Below are positions 20,835 to 31,224 of a stretch of DNA of 64,000 bases, one piece after another. Each line of letters begins with the position of its first letter. Within the stretch, counting starts at the first letter, position 1. The notes below the pieces were generated by a model, which ran no database searches, had not been told where the DNA came from, and was given only the letters and a program-made list of their open reading frames with translations. Position numbers and translations under genes: made by a program. The stretch is from Ailurus styani (lineage: Eukaryota > Chordata > Mammalia > Carnivora > Ailuridae), in assembly GCA_002007465.1 (NCBI GenBank), contig LNAC01000340.1, forward strand, positions 270,850 through 334,849. The letters are read 5' to 3'.

Positions 20835-20990
20835 AAACAATAGTTTCCAGACCTGGGTGGGCACCAGAATCCCTACTGGGGCTGGTACAAAAATACTGTT
20901 CTTGTGCCCAGCCTGGGAGAATGTGATTCAGGGGAAGGCAGTGGATCAGAACTCTGTGTTCAACTCATCTCCAGGGACATACCTCCCCCC
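20835..20990. mobile_element. MER20-like hAT DNA transposon, degraded
   Basis: 'GTTTCCAGACCTGGGTGGGCACCAGAATCCC', 'GGGGCTGGTACAAAAATAC' and 'GTGATTCAGGGGAAGGC' resemble the MER20-type pattern 'caccagaatcacctggggagctttaaaaa..gattctgattca'. Confidence 0.55.
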
Positions 20991-21589
20991 ACCACTTTGG
21001 GGGGGCTGGGAACCCAGCAAGCTGCTACCGGTTGGTAAAATGTGGTACCAAGAGTAGGTTTCTCATATTATGTGCCCTGATACAATGTATGTTTGGCTGT
21101 CCCCTCCTTATCTGTCCTTCCAGCGCCAAGGGCATCCTAATCTCAAATCTTCCTGATTTTTCTCTAATGCCCTGCCTCCCCCTGTGGGGCTGACCACCGC
21201 CTTCCCAACATCATTGGTCCAGCGACAGGTCCACCGTCCCAGACCACCTGCCCCAGGGCTGAACCATTTCAGAAAACAGGCTCTGATTTCTTAATCTTTG
21301 CTCAAGCATCCCTGCTTCCCATGGCTTTTAATCATTCAGAAAGGGCCTGCTGTTCAGAGTAGTACTCCCTGAAATGTGTCGATATCTTATTATAAATCTT
21401 CTCTGCTGCTCCGTCTCTGGGGCCTGACTCAGGGTCATACCCGCATTAGAGAGACAGTGAACGGAGATGGTGCTCAGCAGCCGTGGCTGGCTGACTGGGC
21501 AGCCCTGCACCAGATTTATCTCAGAACCCATATTCAATAAATGTGGGCTGAGGGGCTCCTCGCAAGCCTGAGGCTAGAGGTCCAAGGCA
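20991..21589. other. Unique stretch, nothing recognised
   Basis: A possible L2 trace at 21120-21250 (pyrimidine-rich, 'caacatcattggtccagc') is too weak to call. No exon recognised. Confidence 0.35.
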
Positions 21590-22110
21590 GAGGAATTGGC
21601 CATTCCACTTGCAGAAATATACCCAACAGGACTGTGGGCAAACCGTCACCAAAAACAGGTTCTAAAATGTTCCCAGCAGGCCCATACATGGTAGCCCCAA
21701 CCTGGAAACAACCTAATGCCCGCCAATACTCAAATGGATAGATCAAAGTGGGGTTTCCTCATCCAATGTGGTAAAATACAGCTACATACAACATCATGGA
21801 TGCATTCAATGAACATAATAGAACCAAAGAAGTGAGGCGCAAAAAGAGTTCATACGGTATGATTCCATTTATGGGAAGTTCACCGAGAAGTGAACTAATG
21901 TATGCTGTAGGAGTCAAGATAGCCTTGCCCTGGGGAGGGGCAGTGACTGGAGGAGGGAACAGGGAGGGGCAACCATGCTCCCTGTCTTGGTTTGGGGGCT
22001 GGTGACACAGGTGTGCTCCTGGTTAGAATTCACAGAGCTGCACACTTTTGAGGTGTGTACTTTCTATACGTATATGACATTTCAAGTTAAAAATAATCTC
22101 ACCCCAGAGA
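21590..22110 (+). mobile_element. Ancient L1 (L1M-type) 3' end, sense
   Basis: Landmarks: 'CCTGGAAACAACCTAATGCCCG', 'CTCAAATGGATAGATCAAAG', 'CATCATGGATGCATTCAATG', 'ACGGTATGATTCCATTTATG', 'GTGACTGGAGGAGGGAACAGG' and 'AGCTGCACACTTTTGAGGTGTG'. It is clearly older than the L1 at 4571 and has no open ORF2. A poly-A run near 22122-22134 may be its tail. Confidence 0.8.
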
Positions 22111-22579
22111 TGTCCATGAATTAAAAAAAAAAAAGATACCAGGGATCCAAAAAACTGCCACATGGGTCTCTGTCCTCACTCAGATACTGGCCTGCTGTGG
22201 CCTCACCTTGATCCCTGGGTCTCTGGGGGCCTCAGCGTCATCCTTCACCTATATGGTAAAGGCACTGGAATGTGATGACCTCTGGCATCTAATGGGGACC
22301 TCTGATGATGGCGCTAAGGGACATTCAAAAGCAAAGGTCACATCCCAGATTACCTCTGGCTTCCTCAAATACCTCTGTGCATCATCCCCGGACTCAGCTA
22401 AACCTCTCTCAGGTCCCACCTTGCCATTATGTCCTGTCTCACCAGCCTGTGAGTGCCTCCAAGTACCATTCATCTTTGGACTTGGAGGGCCCAGCCCCAA
22501 GGAGGGGATCTGATCCACTTCTGCTGAACTGAGCAGCCCATGTTCCCACCAGGGGCAATAATGATAACGGGAAGGACCA

Positions 22580-22810
22580 ATGTTGGTACAAGCTTTACTA
22601 TGTCTGTGCCAGGCACCGTTCGAAGCCCTTTCCAGGTAGTATCTCATTTAATTGTTAGAGCAGTACCATGAGGCAGGTTCAACCTCCTGGCCCGTTTTAA
22701 CAGTTGTAATCTGGAGAACAGAGGGACCGAGTGAACTGCTTATGGTCACACAGCTAGTAACTGGAAGGGCAGGGTTTCCAATGGAGCAGTCTGGCTCCTG
22801 GGTCAGTGGT
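22580..22810 (-). mobile_element. MIR SINE, antisense, near full length
   Basis: 'TACTATGTCTGTGCCAGGCACCGTTC', 'GTATCTCATTTAATTGTTAGAGCAG', 'GGTCACACAGCTAGTAACTGG' and 'GGAGCAGTCTGGCTCC' follow the reverse MIR order. Confidence 0.88.
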
Positions 22811-23429
22811 TTTACCTTCTCCCTAAAGCTACGCTTTGATTTGTCCTGGCTCCTGGCTTCTGGGGTTTACTGTCCTGCGTTTGCTCTACCCACCCCTCCT
22901 CTTTGACATTTTATAGGCTACCATTTTAGCCTCTCTTGGCCTTAATCCTCCTAGGCTGGAGAGGCCTTGAAGCTTTATCTGTACACATCCCTGGCAGCTG
23001 CTCAGGGCTCTTCATCAGTGTAGATGCCTTGCTCTGGACCTTCCAGTCTGGGTGTGTCTTTGCCGTAGCAACAACAGGGATGGATGGAGGGGCTGTGTTC
23101 TGAGCTCTGTCCTACCAGGCATGTGTAAGAGCCCCTCGGTGTTTTCACTTTGGTCCCCAGTATCCTTCCTGGCCATGACCAGCTACTCTATCTCTAGGTT
23201 CAAGAGGTGCTGAGGAGCCCCAGAAACTATACTGGGTTCTACTCACCTCGAGTATCTGTTCTAAAAATCAGCTCTCTCTACTCCTGGGGGTGGGGTTATA
23301 GCCAGGTCCAGGAGGAAGATCTGGGGGCCTCAATGACCAGAGCCTATCTGCAGTTGTCTAGAAAGCTTTAAGGGAAGGAAACCAACATCCTAGAATTCCA
23401 GCCACTAGGGGGAAATTGGCATCCACTAT
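22811..23429. other. Unique stretch, nothing recognised
   Basis: Mixed sequence without a repeat or exon I can support. Confidence 0.4.
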
Positions 23430-23590
23430 GCCGCCGAGCCTCATAGCTTCATGAGGAAGGCGTTCTGAGTCCCATTTTGTAGATGAGGACACTGAGGCAC
23501 AGAGAGCTCACCGTACCATGGGCTTCAGGATGCACGAGCCCAGGGAGCCCCAGTGTTCCATCTTAAAGCCTGACCTGCTGGGTCACAGAG
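23430..23590 (-). mobile_element. MIR SINE fragment, antisense
   Basis: 'AGTCCCATTTTGTAGATGAGGACACTGAGGCACAGAGAG' is the reverse MIR core. The remainder is degraded. Confidence 0.75.
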
Positions 23591-23639
23591 CGAGAAGCTG
23601 GTGCTGTATCTCCCTCCCAGAGATTCCAGGCCCATCTGA

Positions 23640-23795
23640 AATGAGTCCCATTTGTAAAGGCTACATACTGGGGACAAAACTCGAGCAAACCTCACAGTAG
23701 TGCTACTCTAAGAATTAAATAAGATGAAGCATCTCAAGGGCTCGGTACAGAACTTGGCACACAGTTAGGGCTCAATATCTACTAGTATTACTAGC
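23640..23795 (+). mobile_element. MIR SINE 3' part, sense
   Basis: 'CACAGTAGTGCTACTCTAAGAATTAAATAAGATG', then 'AGAACTTGGCACACAGTTAGGGCTCAATATC' is the MIR 3' half. Confidence 0.7.
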
Positions 23796-23924
23796 AGTGG
23801 GAGCCCCTACTTCTGTTCCTGATGCTAAGATTCCAGAGAAATGATGAGCAGACCCTGGAAGAAGATTAGGTTCACCCACATGACCCCTCTAGAGCTCCCA
23901 AATCTTGTGAACCTTCTCGTTATC

Positions 23925-24080
23925 CTAACACTCCTTAGTCACATGACTTCACACTGGTTACTTGAATTCTCTGTGCCTTGGCTTCCTCATCCATAAGACA
24001 AGGTGATAATATCTTACATAGAGTTCTTATGAGAATCCATTGGTTCAATTGATACATGAATAAATGCTCAGAGTAACGCA
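23925..24080 (+). mobile_element. MIR SINE, sense
   Basis: 'CATGACTTCACACTGGTTACTTGAATTCTCTGTGCCTTGG' and 'TTCCTCATCCATAAGACAAGG' are the MIR centre. The 3' end reads 'ATGAATAAATGCTCAGAG'. Confidence 0.7.
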
Positions 24081-24174
24081 TATCTCAATGCACCCCGTAA
24101 GGATTTGTATTACAGTGTATATGAAAAACCATTCTGAGCACCAGCTGTATACATACAATCCCATCCACCTATGC

Positions 24175-24310
24175 ATCAAGCCATTCAACAATTTATTATT
24201 TACCAAATGCCTCCTTTGTGCCTGGCATGCTCGGTACCTCACATCTGTTCTCTGACAGCAACAATTCCCAACAACTGTTCTAAGGTGCTGGGATACCAAA
24301 GGGAATAAGA
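24175..24310 (-). mobile_element. L2 (or MIR) 3' end, antisense
   Basis: 'CATTCAACAATTTATTATTTACCAAATGCCTCC', 'GTGCCTGGCATGC' and 'AGGTGCTGGGATACCAAAGG' fit the reversed L2 3' end better than MIR. Confidence 0.6.
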
Positions 24311-24539
24311 CCTCCACAGCTCACCCTCTCTCCCCTGCCACTCCCCCATTAGACCACGCTCTCATTTCACCCAGATGGCCAGTGAGGCGTCTGGCTAACT
24401 CCAGCTTTCCAGATGGCTCAGTGCCTTCTCCCCTGGGTCTCTGTTCTGGGTGGGTTTCCTCCTCTCTGGCCACCATCCCAAGAAGCAGAGACAGCCCCTC
24501 CCGGCTGAGGTCCAGCCAGCTAGAGCCAGGCACTGGGAG

Positions 24540-25024
24540 AGGTGCCACCAGACCAGGGTCAGTTAATCTTGCCTTTAATTAGCATACGCGCTAAGTGACG
24601 GGGCCCAGGGGTGACCCCACAGATGGCAGCCTGCTCTGCTGCTAGTGATAAATTGGGTGCATCCAGTTCTGTGAAGGGCTGTGTCCATGCTGGTTCCTGT
24701 GACTGCACTTCTCACACCTGCTGCTCAGGCACCATGGCACTGGGGGGGGGTGGTGGCGTGGGTGGCCCAGGACATCCTCAGCGCCCACAGCCAAGGCCCC
24801 TGCCCAGCAGTGCAAGGGATACGGGGCTCAAGTGGAGTTGGAGAGGATGGGAAGCTCAGCTTTCCCTGGGCTCCCAGTCTGGCTTAGTCCAACCAGATTC
24901 TTTGAGAGGAAGAAACAAAACATTTACATAGCCCCTGCCATAAGCAGCTTGCTAAGACATACTAATAACTACTGCGTCGGACTACAGGAAGTCGCCATGT
25001 CTGTAGGTCAAAATACAATTGAAT
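24540..25024. other. Unique stretch with TAATTA-type motif
   Basis: Contains 'CTTTAATTAGCATACGCGCT' (24571-24590), a homeodomain-type core next to two rare CpGs, and an AT/GC alternation unlike the flanking repeats. A G-run cluster lies at 24745-24770. No coding evidence. Confidence 0.3.
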
Positions 25025-25140
25025 ACAGACAATCTCGTGTGGTTCGAACTATCATTATCTAACAAGTGCTTTCTATGTGTCAGGCGTTGTTCTCATATTA
25101 ACCAACTCAATCTTCATAACACTCTGAGGAGGGGGCTTCT
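25025..25140 (-). mobile_element. MIR SINE fragment, antisense
   Basis: 'AACAAGTGCTTTCTATGTGTCAGGCGTTGTTCTC', then 'CAACTCAATCTTCATAACACTCTGAGGAGG'. Confidence 0.75.
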
Positions 25141-25229
25141 TGCTGGTGGGGAGACCTCCTCTCTCTGGCTTTGTTCTTCAGAGTAGAGGACTTCCACCAG
25201 AAGACCAGCCTGTTCCTTCACTCTCTCCA

Positions 25230-25430
25230 CCCCATGTGTTCCAGACCCTGTCCTAAGTGACTGACATGTGTCACCGCGTTATTCCTCACAGGAATCCTAT
25301 GGGATGAGTACCAGTGTTGTTCCCATTTCAAGGGCGAGGACATCGAGTCCCAGGAATGTTGAGCACTTGTTCAAGGTCATGTGCCTAGTGAAGGGCAAAG
25401 GCAGTGCTAGAAGCCAGGCTGTATTGTCTT
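25230..25430 (-). mobile_element. MIR SINE, antisense
   Basis: 'CGCGTTATTCCTCACAGGAATCCTATGGGATGAG', 'TTGTTCCCATTTCAAGGGCGAGG' and 'TGTTCAAGGTCATGTGCC'. It is a separate copy from the one 90 bp upstream, because the core restarts. Confidence 0.75.
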
Positions 25431-25779
25431 GTTGGGGAAGAGGCCGAGCCCCGTCCTCCTTCCTTTCTTGTCTGTTTCTGAGAGCCAGCTGCCAAGAGGA
25501 GACACACGTTCTGCTTGTGGGGTCCCTTTATGCAGAACTTTACAGAGGCAGCCTCTGGACTGTGGGGGAGGCCCGTGTCTGACCAGAGCCGCCGAGGGCC
25601 AGGTTCTGGTAATGAGGCCCACTGTGGCTGCACAGGGAAGCCACCTCCTCCAACCCAGCCTTCCCCCATCGGAAGGGAGATATCGTCATTGTTGTCTGCC
25701 TGCCTAGTTGGGTTTCTGTCTCTCTGTCAATTCCAAATTTAGGGAGTATGGGAAGAGAGGTGTTTTTATCAAACCCCTA

Positions 25780-25870
25780 AAGTCCCTACACTAACCATCC
25801 CCATTTCACAGATGAGGAGGCTGAGGCATGGGAAGCTTGTGTGACCTGGATGAAGTTCTCTGAGGTTGGA
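25780..25870 (-). mobile_element. MIR core fragment, antisense
   Basis: 'ATCCCCATTTCACAGATGAGGAGGCTGAGGCATGG' is the reverse MIR core. Confidence 0.7.
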
Positions 25871-26099
25871 CGGCCCTGCTCACATCTGCTGGACCACGTT
25901 TCAGCAATGTCACCTGGGTCTAGAGGCTCCAAGACTTGACTGCCCCACAGGTGTCACGAGAACAACCCCATTCAGATCACAGAGTGGTGATTTGGCCCCA
26001 TGAGGGTTAAATGTTAGAAACCACAGGTTTAAGACTCCTAGAAACATGTGGTGCAGAGTAAACACTCAATGATAACTATGAGATCAAGAGCAACAGGAA

Positions 26100-26330
26100 G
26101 AACACCCACCCACTTCTAACTCCATATCCTGCTCCTTTTCCCATTGCATTTATCTAAATCAGAAGTTACAGCGTTTATATATTTATGCACTTACTCCTTA
26201 TTCCCTGCCCGCATCAAAGCATAAGCTCCATGAAGCAGGGCCCTCATTATCTGGCTTATCTCTGGATCCCCCTTGCCTAAAACAGTGCCTAACACATAGT
26301 AGATGCTCAATAAACCCTTGATGAACAACC
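26100..26330 (+). mobile_element. L2 LINE 3' end, sense
   Basis: 'AGCATAAGCTCCATGAAGCAGGGCCC', 'ACAGTGCCTAACACATAGTAGATGCTCAATAAACCC' and 'TTGATGAAC' form a clear L2 3' end. Confidence 0.85.
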
Positions 26331-27494
26331 TTATGTATTCACAAATGACAGCTCCTTTCCCTTCCCCGAGTAGGAAGAATACTCAGCATACAACCTACAA
26401 CCCAGGAACTGTTCCTCCTTGCACTTCATCCTTTCCCAGCCAGCACCACCCATAGGGAACTTCTGAAGAGGCACTGTGCCTCTTCAAGGTCATTCTCAAG
26501 GTCTCCTTCCGCTGCCTGCAGCCCCCAGCAACGTGTTGCTCCCATTCACATCCCTGGCTCTCTGCAACTTCCATGGCCCTAGTGGCCAGAAGGCAGTGCC
26601 CCCTTAAGCTGTCCCTGCTCACAAGACTCCTGTCTGGCCAGCTCCTCTCTCTCCCAGAATAATGGGGGAAGAAGCCCTTTCTCCTGCCAGGCCCACGAAG
26701 CGAGAAATGCACGCCCCAGGCTGCTGGCTGGCTCCGGCGCCCCCCTCGCTGCGGCCAGGGAGCACTTGGTCTTTAGATTTTCCCCGTTTTGGCTTGATTA
26801 ATACAACGCCAGTTCCCTGCTGCCCAGCTTTCAGAGAGGCATGTTTTCACTTTTAATCCGGCTGACCTCAGCTCCTGCAGGAAGGGTTCATATGGGAAAA
26901 TCTGGGGGCAAAGGACGGATTTGGCATGTCCTGGTTGCAAAAACCACGGACGACCCAAGCATCTTTCAAGTCAAGGTGAAGACTGGGGTGGGGGTGGGGG
27001 GGAATCTCTGAAGGCATCTCCTTTTGCTTCTTCCTGCACATGGCGGGCGGGGGCACCTCTGGTCCCTTCCAGTGGATCACATCTGGAGGGACGGAGTTGG
27101 CGGTCACATCTGGAGCGCCCTGAAGCCAGCCACGCCTCTCGCCTCTGCTCTTTATTAGTGGGCGGCAGCAGCCGAGTGGCTCCAAAAAGGGGGGAAAAGG
27201 CAGGAGGGAACAGTTCTTCATTAACAAAAGGTGGGATAATGTTTGATGTAAAACAAAGCATTTTCTCTGGGGCCGTTCCCTAAAGTCTCTTTCTCTGATG
27301 GAGAAAAGCAGGAGAGAAATGAGTGTCACCTCAAGGAAATGGGTTTCTCCCCATCCCTGAAGGGGTCCAAATACAGATGGGGTCTGGGCACGTGCCTGCG
27401 TGCACATGCATGTGAGCACACGAGCGGAGTCTCGGGGCTGAGCAATAATGCAGCATCGAGCAGCTCTAGAGTGAACGTTGCTCAGAGTCAATAG
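26331..27494. other. Unique stretch; possible conserved non-coding DNA
   Basis: About 1.1 kb without recognisable repeats. The part 26770-27260 holds homeodomain-like cores (GATTAAT at 26794, TTTTAATCC at 26851), an AACAAAG SOX/TCF-like word (27251) and a G4-type run at 26984-27002. The 230-codon minus frame (26868-27560) crosses all of this, matches nothing known and is rejected as coding. Conservation with other mammals would be the deciding test. Confidence 0.3.
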
Positions 27495-27600
27495 ATAGGA
27501 TTCAACCCAGTGAACAATTACCGAGTGTCCCAGCTGGCGCCGAGGACAAGAGGGTGACAAGACAGCCCAGGCTGCCAGGAGCTCGCAGGCAGGCTGTCAC
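27495..27600 (-). mobile_element. L2 LINE fragment, antisense
   Basis: 'CAGTGAACAATTACCGAGTGTCCCAGCTGGCGCCGAGGACAAG' and 'CAGGAGCTCGCAGG' mirror the reversed L2 3' end ('..tattgagcacctac..' to '..atggagctcacag'). The many C-to-T-free CpGs here are unusual for so old a repeat. Confidence 0.5.
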
Positions 27601-27890
27601 ACGCCAGGCCATGGGCGCGGGATGCCCACTGGGAGCACTGGCCGGACGTGGCCATGACTGCTGGTCTCCACAACCGCACAGCACAAAGACCCGCTTTGAT
27701 GTGGTCCCCGCTAAGCCGCGGCCGGCCGTCATGCAGATGGCTTTCTTGCCCCGCCGGGCCGCTCTGTTCACGGCACCCCGAGTCCGCAGACAGTGAGCGC
27801 TGGCTAAGACTCTCGCTCAGCACACCAGCAACACGGACAGCTGCCATCCACCGAGCGTCGGCCGTGTGCTGTCTGGCACGGCTCGGAGTG
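27584..27890. promoter_or_regulatory. Small CpG-island-like block
   Basis: I counted 28 CpG dinucleotides between 27584 and 27884 and 197 G+C in 27601-27900 (about 66 %). That gives an observed/expected CpG ratio near 0.85 by hand, while the surrounding DNA is strongly CpG-depleted. The centre (27610-27800) is unique sequence, including GCCGCGGCCGGCCG (27716-27729); the edges are CpG-rich old repeats (L2 and MIR). It may be an orphan island serving as an unannotated promoter or enhancer. No clear TATA box, initiator or coding start can be tied to it. Confidence 0.4.
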
Positions 27891-27990
27891 ATTTTGATCC
27901 CCCCCCAACAACCCCATTGAGATTGATGTTACAGACACACAGTCCCTTTTCCCAAGCCCACGGGGCCAGATGTGGTTCAGAATTAAGAAA
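27815..27990 (-). mobile_element. MIR SINE, antisense, CpG-rich
   Basis: 'CATCCACCGAGCGTCGGCCGTGTGCTGTCTGGCACGGCTCGG' mirrors the reversed MIR 3' end ('..tattgagcgcttactatgtgccaggcactg..'). It then degrades through 'caaccccattgag' to 'gggccagatgtggttc'. Confidence 0.5.
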
Positions 27991-28534
27991 TTCCGGGACT
28001 TCAGAAAGAGGCTACGGCAGAGATGCTGTATATTACTAACTCGCACAGAGGATCAGGAAGATTCCCATAATCAATCACTTTAGCGCTTCTGCAGCAACGC
28101 GTAGGAATAGCCTCACTCGGAATGGTAAGACTATAGAGAACCCTACGTCCTATGCGCCAGGGTGAGCTGTCAAATGAATTTCTGCCAGTGTATGGAAAAA
28201 AACTCTCCTGGCTTCCAGAGGCTTCTGGGTTTTACAGTTGCAGATAATGGAGTATGAAGCCCTGTTCTGCAGAGAAGAGTGAAATGTGGAGACGCAGAGC
28301 TGGGGAGGAGAAGCAGGCTTCATTCCCAGGCCAACTGGCTCCCGAACTGAGCTCTTAGCCCCTGCACACGGTGCAGCCTTGCTTACATGTATGTGGGAAC
28401 TCCCAAGAGTCACCTCCCTGGGTGCAAAGGCCTGTAGGTGCTGCTCCCAGCAGACCTCCCCAGACCCAGTGGTGTTCACACACTCTTGTTCCGACCCTGG
28501 GAGCCAACCGCACAGGTTTCTGAATACACCAGGA
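27991..28534. other. Unique stretch, nothing recognised
   Basis: Mixed composition with a few CpGs at 28083-28120. No exon or repeat identified. Confidence 0.4.
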
Positions 28535-28700
28535 TCTTTTAGTCCTGGGGCTTTTGCAAATACTGCTCCTACTGCCTCAAATGCCCCCAGATCCTCCCAC
28601 TGTTTGGCCAACCCTATTCATCCTAAAGAAGTCATTCAAATGGCCCTTCCCTCGTGAGCCACATACCAATCCCAGTGGGCCCAGGATGACTGGCTGTGTC
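28535..28700 (+). mobile_element. L2 LINE fragment, sense
   Basis: 'GGGCTTTTGCAAATACTGCTCC', 'CTGCCTCAAATGCCCCCAG' and 'AAGAAGTCATTCAAATGGCCC' match the L2 'cctttgcacttgctgttccctctgcctggaatgc' segment in degraded form. Confidence 0.65.
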
Positions 28701-29339
28701 CTTCTTGGCCCTGCTCAGAGCTGCACGGCTCCTTGTTAACTCTCCAGGAACACTTTCCACTGAGCATTTAACCAGTAACCATGGGACCCTGCTTGCTCTT
28801 TGGGATCAGGACAAGTCAGGCACCAACCCCCAATTTCACACCCTTCTAAGTCCAAAGTCTCCCTCAAGCTGTGTGCAGATCCCAGGGTGTACAGCCCACG
28901 GCAGACTCCAGTCTTCTCCCTCTGGGCCGTCCCACTCACACGGTAGCCAGCAACACCCAATGCCCACCACCCATCCACAAAGCCCTGTGAGCAGAGCAGC
29001 CTTTGCTGGACGTTTGGCGTCAAGGTGGGTGGAACAGAGGCGATATTGCCACTGTAGGAATACGACCCATCTCAAACTGAATGCGGGGTCCTGTTCTTAA
29101 ATGGCCCCCACAGGACAATGCCTTGCTCCTCTGCCCTCTGGGTCCCAAGCCTCCCACCATCTCACAGGTGCTCGCACCCCAGCCCCTCTACTCTTCCCTT
29201 CCTACCACCCTCCCACCTCATTGCCCTTGGCCTCAGGCTCCCACCTTCTACCGCAAGCAGCTCATCCAGACTTTTCCCCAAAGCAGGCAGTATCCTTCTG
29301 GGGGATTGGATATTTAATAGCCTATTATAAAACGGCTCT
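28701..29339. other. Unique pyrimidine-rich stretch, nothing recognised
   Basis: Several short frames on both strands, none recognisable. 29100-29270 is C/T-rich. Confidence 0.4.
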
Positions 29340-29475
29340 GCTTATCAGAGTTGTTTACTATCTGTCTTCCCGGCACGGGCCTGCTTTGCTCAGCTCAGTG
29401 TCCTCTGTCTGTAGCACAATGCTGGGGGCACAGTAGGGCTTCGAGAAGTGATTCTGTGGAATAAATGAATAGGAA
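29340..29475 (+). mobile_element. L2 LINE 3' end, sense
   Basis: 'GTTTACTATCTGTCTTCCCGG', 'GTAGCACAATGCTGGGGGCACAGTAGGGCTTCGAG' and 'GGAATAAATGAATAGG' form the 3' end. Confidence 0.7.
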
Positions 29476-29545
29476 GTGAATAGCCCCGAGATGCAGGAGA
29501 AAATGCAGAGAAGTTATTTCCTACAAGAGCATGGAAGACATAAGT

Positions 29546-29548
<3 letters not shown>

Positions 29549-29580
<32 letters not shown>
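29549..29580. repeat. (GT)16 microsatellite followed by ACACAC
   Basis: Sixteen GT units run directly into ACACACGCAC, giving a short self-complementary junction. Confidence 0.97.
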
Positions 29581-29582
<2 letters not shown>

Positions 29583-29738
29583 ACACGCACGTGCATGTGT
29601 ATTTTCTGGGAGTGGGGGTCATGGATGTCAGGCCTCGGAATATGTAAGTTAGGAAGAGACAAGACAAGACAAACCCATGAGATCAGTAGAGACGCCCAGA
29701 GCCTGAGGCCTGAGTCATCGAGAGCAGCCTCGTGATCA

Positions 29739-29837
29739 AGAGACACAGTGGTCTTAAAAAAAATAAAAAATAAAAACTGGAAGAAAAAAAAAAGAGTTGT
29801 GGGTAAGTCTTAAAAAAAGAGAGAGAGACACAGTGGT
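29739..29837. repeat. A-rich tract between 14 bp direct repeats
   Basis: The word AGAGACACAGTGGT occurs at 29739-29752 and 29824-29837. Between them lies an A-rich tract with two GTCTTAAAAAAA words. It is either a small tandem duplication or a target-site duplication around an almost body-less retroposon tail. Confidence 0.6.
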
Positions 29838-29984
29838 GAGCTTGCCCCCCCGCCTTTTCCTCCCTAGTATGTAAGCGAGGGCAGGCCTCATCCGTCTGTC
29901 CTCCAGCACTCTCCCCCGCCGAGTCCATGCCTGTATTTTCAGAAGGAAGGGACAGGATTTGTTTTTAAGTCTAAGAGCTACATG

Positions 29985-30110
29985 CGTACTTGTGTATAAT
30001 AAGCTAATACTGAGTCCCCACTATGTGCCAACCCCTGTACCAGGTGCTGGGGATACAAAGCTATGAAGGGGCTCACAGGTGTGGGGGAGGAACAGAGACC
30101 CACACAGATG
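29985..30110 (-). mobile_element. L2 LINE fragment, antisense
   Basis: 'GAGTCCCCACTATGTGCCAACCCCTGTACCAGGTGCTGGGGATACAAAG' is the reversed L2 3' region. Confidence 0.75.
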
Positions 30111-30121
30111 ATCCTAACACA

Positions 30122-30365
30122 GGGAGTGCAGCCTAGTGGCCTAGTCAGAGCCTGGGTCCTAAACATATGACCTTGTCAGAGTCATTGCGCCTCCTTGTCT
30201 TGGGTCCCTCGCCCCTAGCACGTGGACAGTAATGGTGCCCACTTCACTGAGGAGCTGTGAGTTTTAAATGAGTCAATAGGTACCAAGTCTTCAGAACACT
30301 ACCTGACCCGAGCATATTCTGCGGGAGTTGGATGTACCCCTACTGAAGATGATTACTATTACATT
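30122..30365 (+). mobile_element. MIR SINE, sense
   Basis: 'GGAGTGCAGCCTAGTGGCC', a degraded 'tatgaccttgtcagagtcattgcgcctcc' and 'GTTTTAAATGAGTCAATAGGTACCAAG' keep the MIR order. Confidence 0.7.
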
Positions 30366-30474
30366 GTGACAAACACTACTGCAATCCTTGTCATGGTCCT
30401 TGGGCCCCATCTAGCCCCTCTCCGACCTCAACTCTCAACAGTCCCCCTTCACCACCCCACCCCCCACTTCAGAC

Positions 30475-30683
30475 CAGGGTTTCTCAATCTGAGCATTATT
30501 GATACTCAGGATTAGAGATCATCTTCAGTGTGTGTGGTGGGGGAGGAGGTTGTCCTGTGCACTGTAGGACATTTAGTAGCATCACCCGCCCCCCACCCAA
30601 TTGTCATCTAAAAATATTTCCAGATATTACCACATGTCTCCTGGGCAAGTAAAATGGCCCCAGGTTGAGGATCACCACTCTAA
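30475..30683 (-). mobile_element. MER5-like hAT DNA transposon, full span
   Basis: Both ends are visible: 'CAGGGTTTCTCAATCTGAGC' at the left and 'GGTTGAGGATCACCACTC' at the right. The inside reads 'GTCCTGTGCACTGTAGGACATTTAGTAGCATC'. It is better preserved than the copy at 14083. Non-autonomous and immobile today. Confidence 0.85.
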
Positions 30684-30739
30684 ACATTTGGATCTCCTTG
30701 CTGCTCCTCAAAAAGAGAAGCCTGCTTAGACCCCACGGT

Positions 30740-30905
30740 CTTAGCACCTTCTGTTCCCTCTACCTGGTATGCTCTTCCCTCAGATAAGCAGACGGCTCAG
30801 GTTTCTGCTCAAATGTCACCACCTCCTCGGAGAGACCTTCTCTGACCACTGCAACATGCAAGACACACACGCACTTCATGGCTCTCAAACTCCTTTCAGC
30901 CTTCA
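30740..30905 (+). mobile_element. L2 LINE fragment, sense
   Basis: 'CTGTTCCCTCTACCTGGTATGC' and 'GCTCAAATGTCACCACCTCCTCGGAGAGACCTTCTCTGACC' are diagnostic. Confidence 0.9.
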
Positions 30906-31059
30906 CCCTGTAGCTAACCTCCATCTGGCCAGGGTTCGTGCTGGCCCGACTCAGAAGTCTGTGGGTCCGCCGCAAGGGAAGATGCAAAGCCAGGCTGCCC
31001 CACACGTGGCTCTGCCAGTCCCTCGAGCCTATGCTTCCCTCACCGGGCTGACTCCGATG

Positions 31060-31200
31060 AATAGAGATCATCTGGTCTCCCCCTTATTTTCAGCTGGAAT
31101 GACAGAGGCCCAGAGATGGGGGAGAGCTTCCTACAGTGGCAATGCAGGGACCAGAACCCCCATCTCTTCTGATCCCAGGCAGGAAAGGTATTTTCCTGAA
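31060..31200 (-). mobile_element. MIR-like fragment (MIR3 type?), antisense
   Basis: 'CCCTTATTTTCAGCTGGAATGACAGAGGCCCAGAGATGG' and 'GCAGGGACCAGAACCCCCATCTC' resemble the reversed MIR/MIR3 core. Confidence 0.5.
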
Positions 31201-31224
31201 GCCAAAACTGAAAGAGAGGCTGGT

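Noticed and set aside
26868..27560. 230-codon minus-strand open frame
   Set aside because: It crosses an L2 fragment and a G-run tract, matches no family and has no codon-level signal visible by eye.
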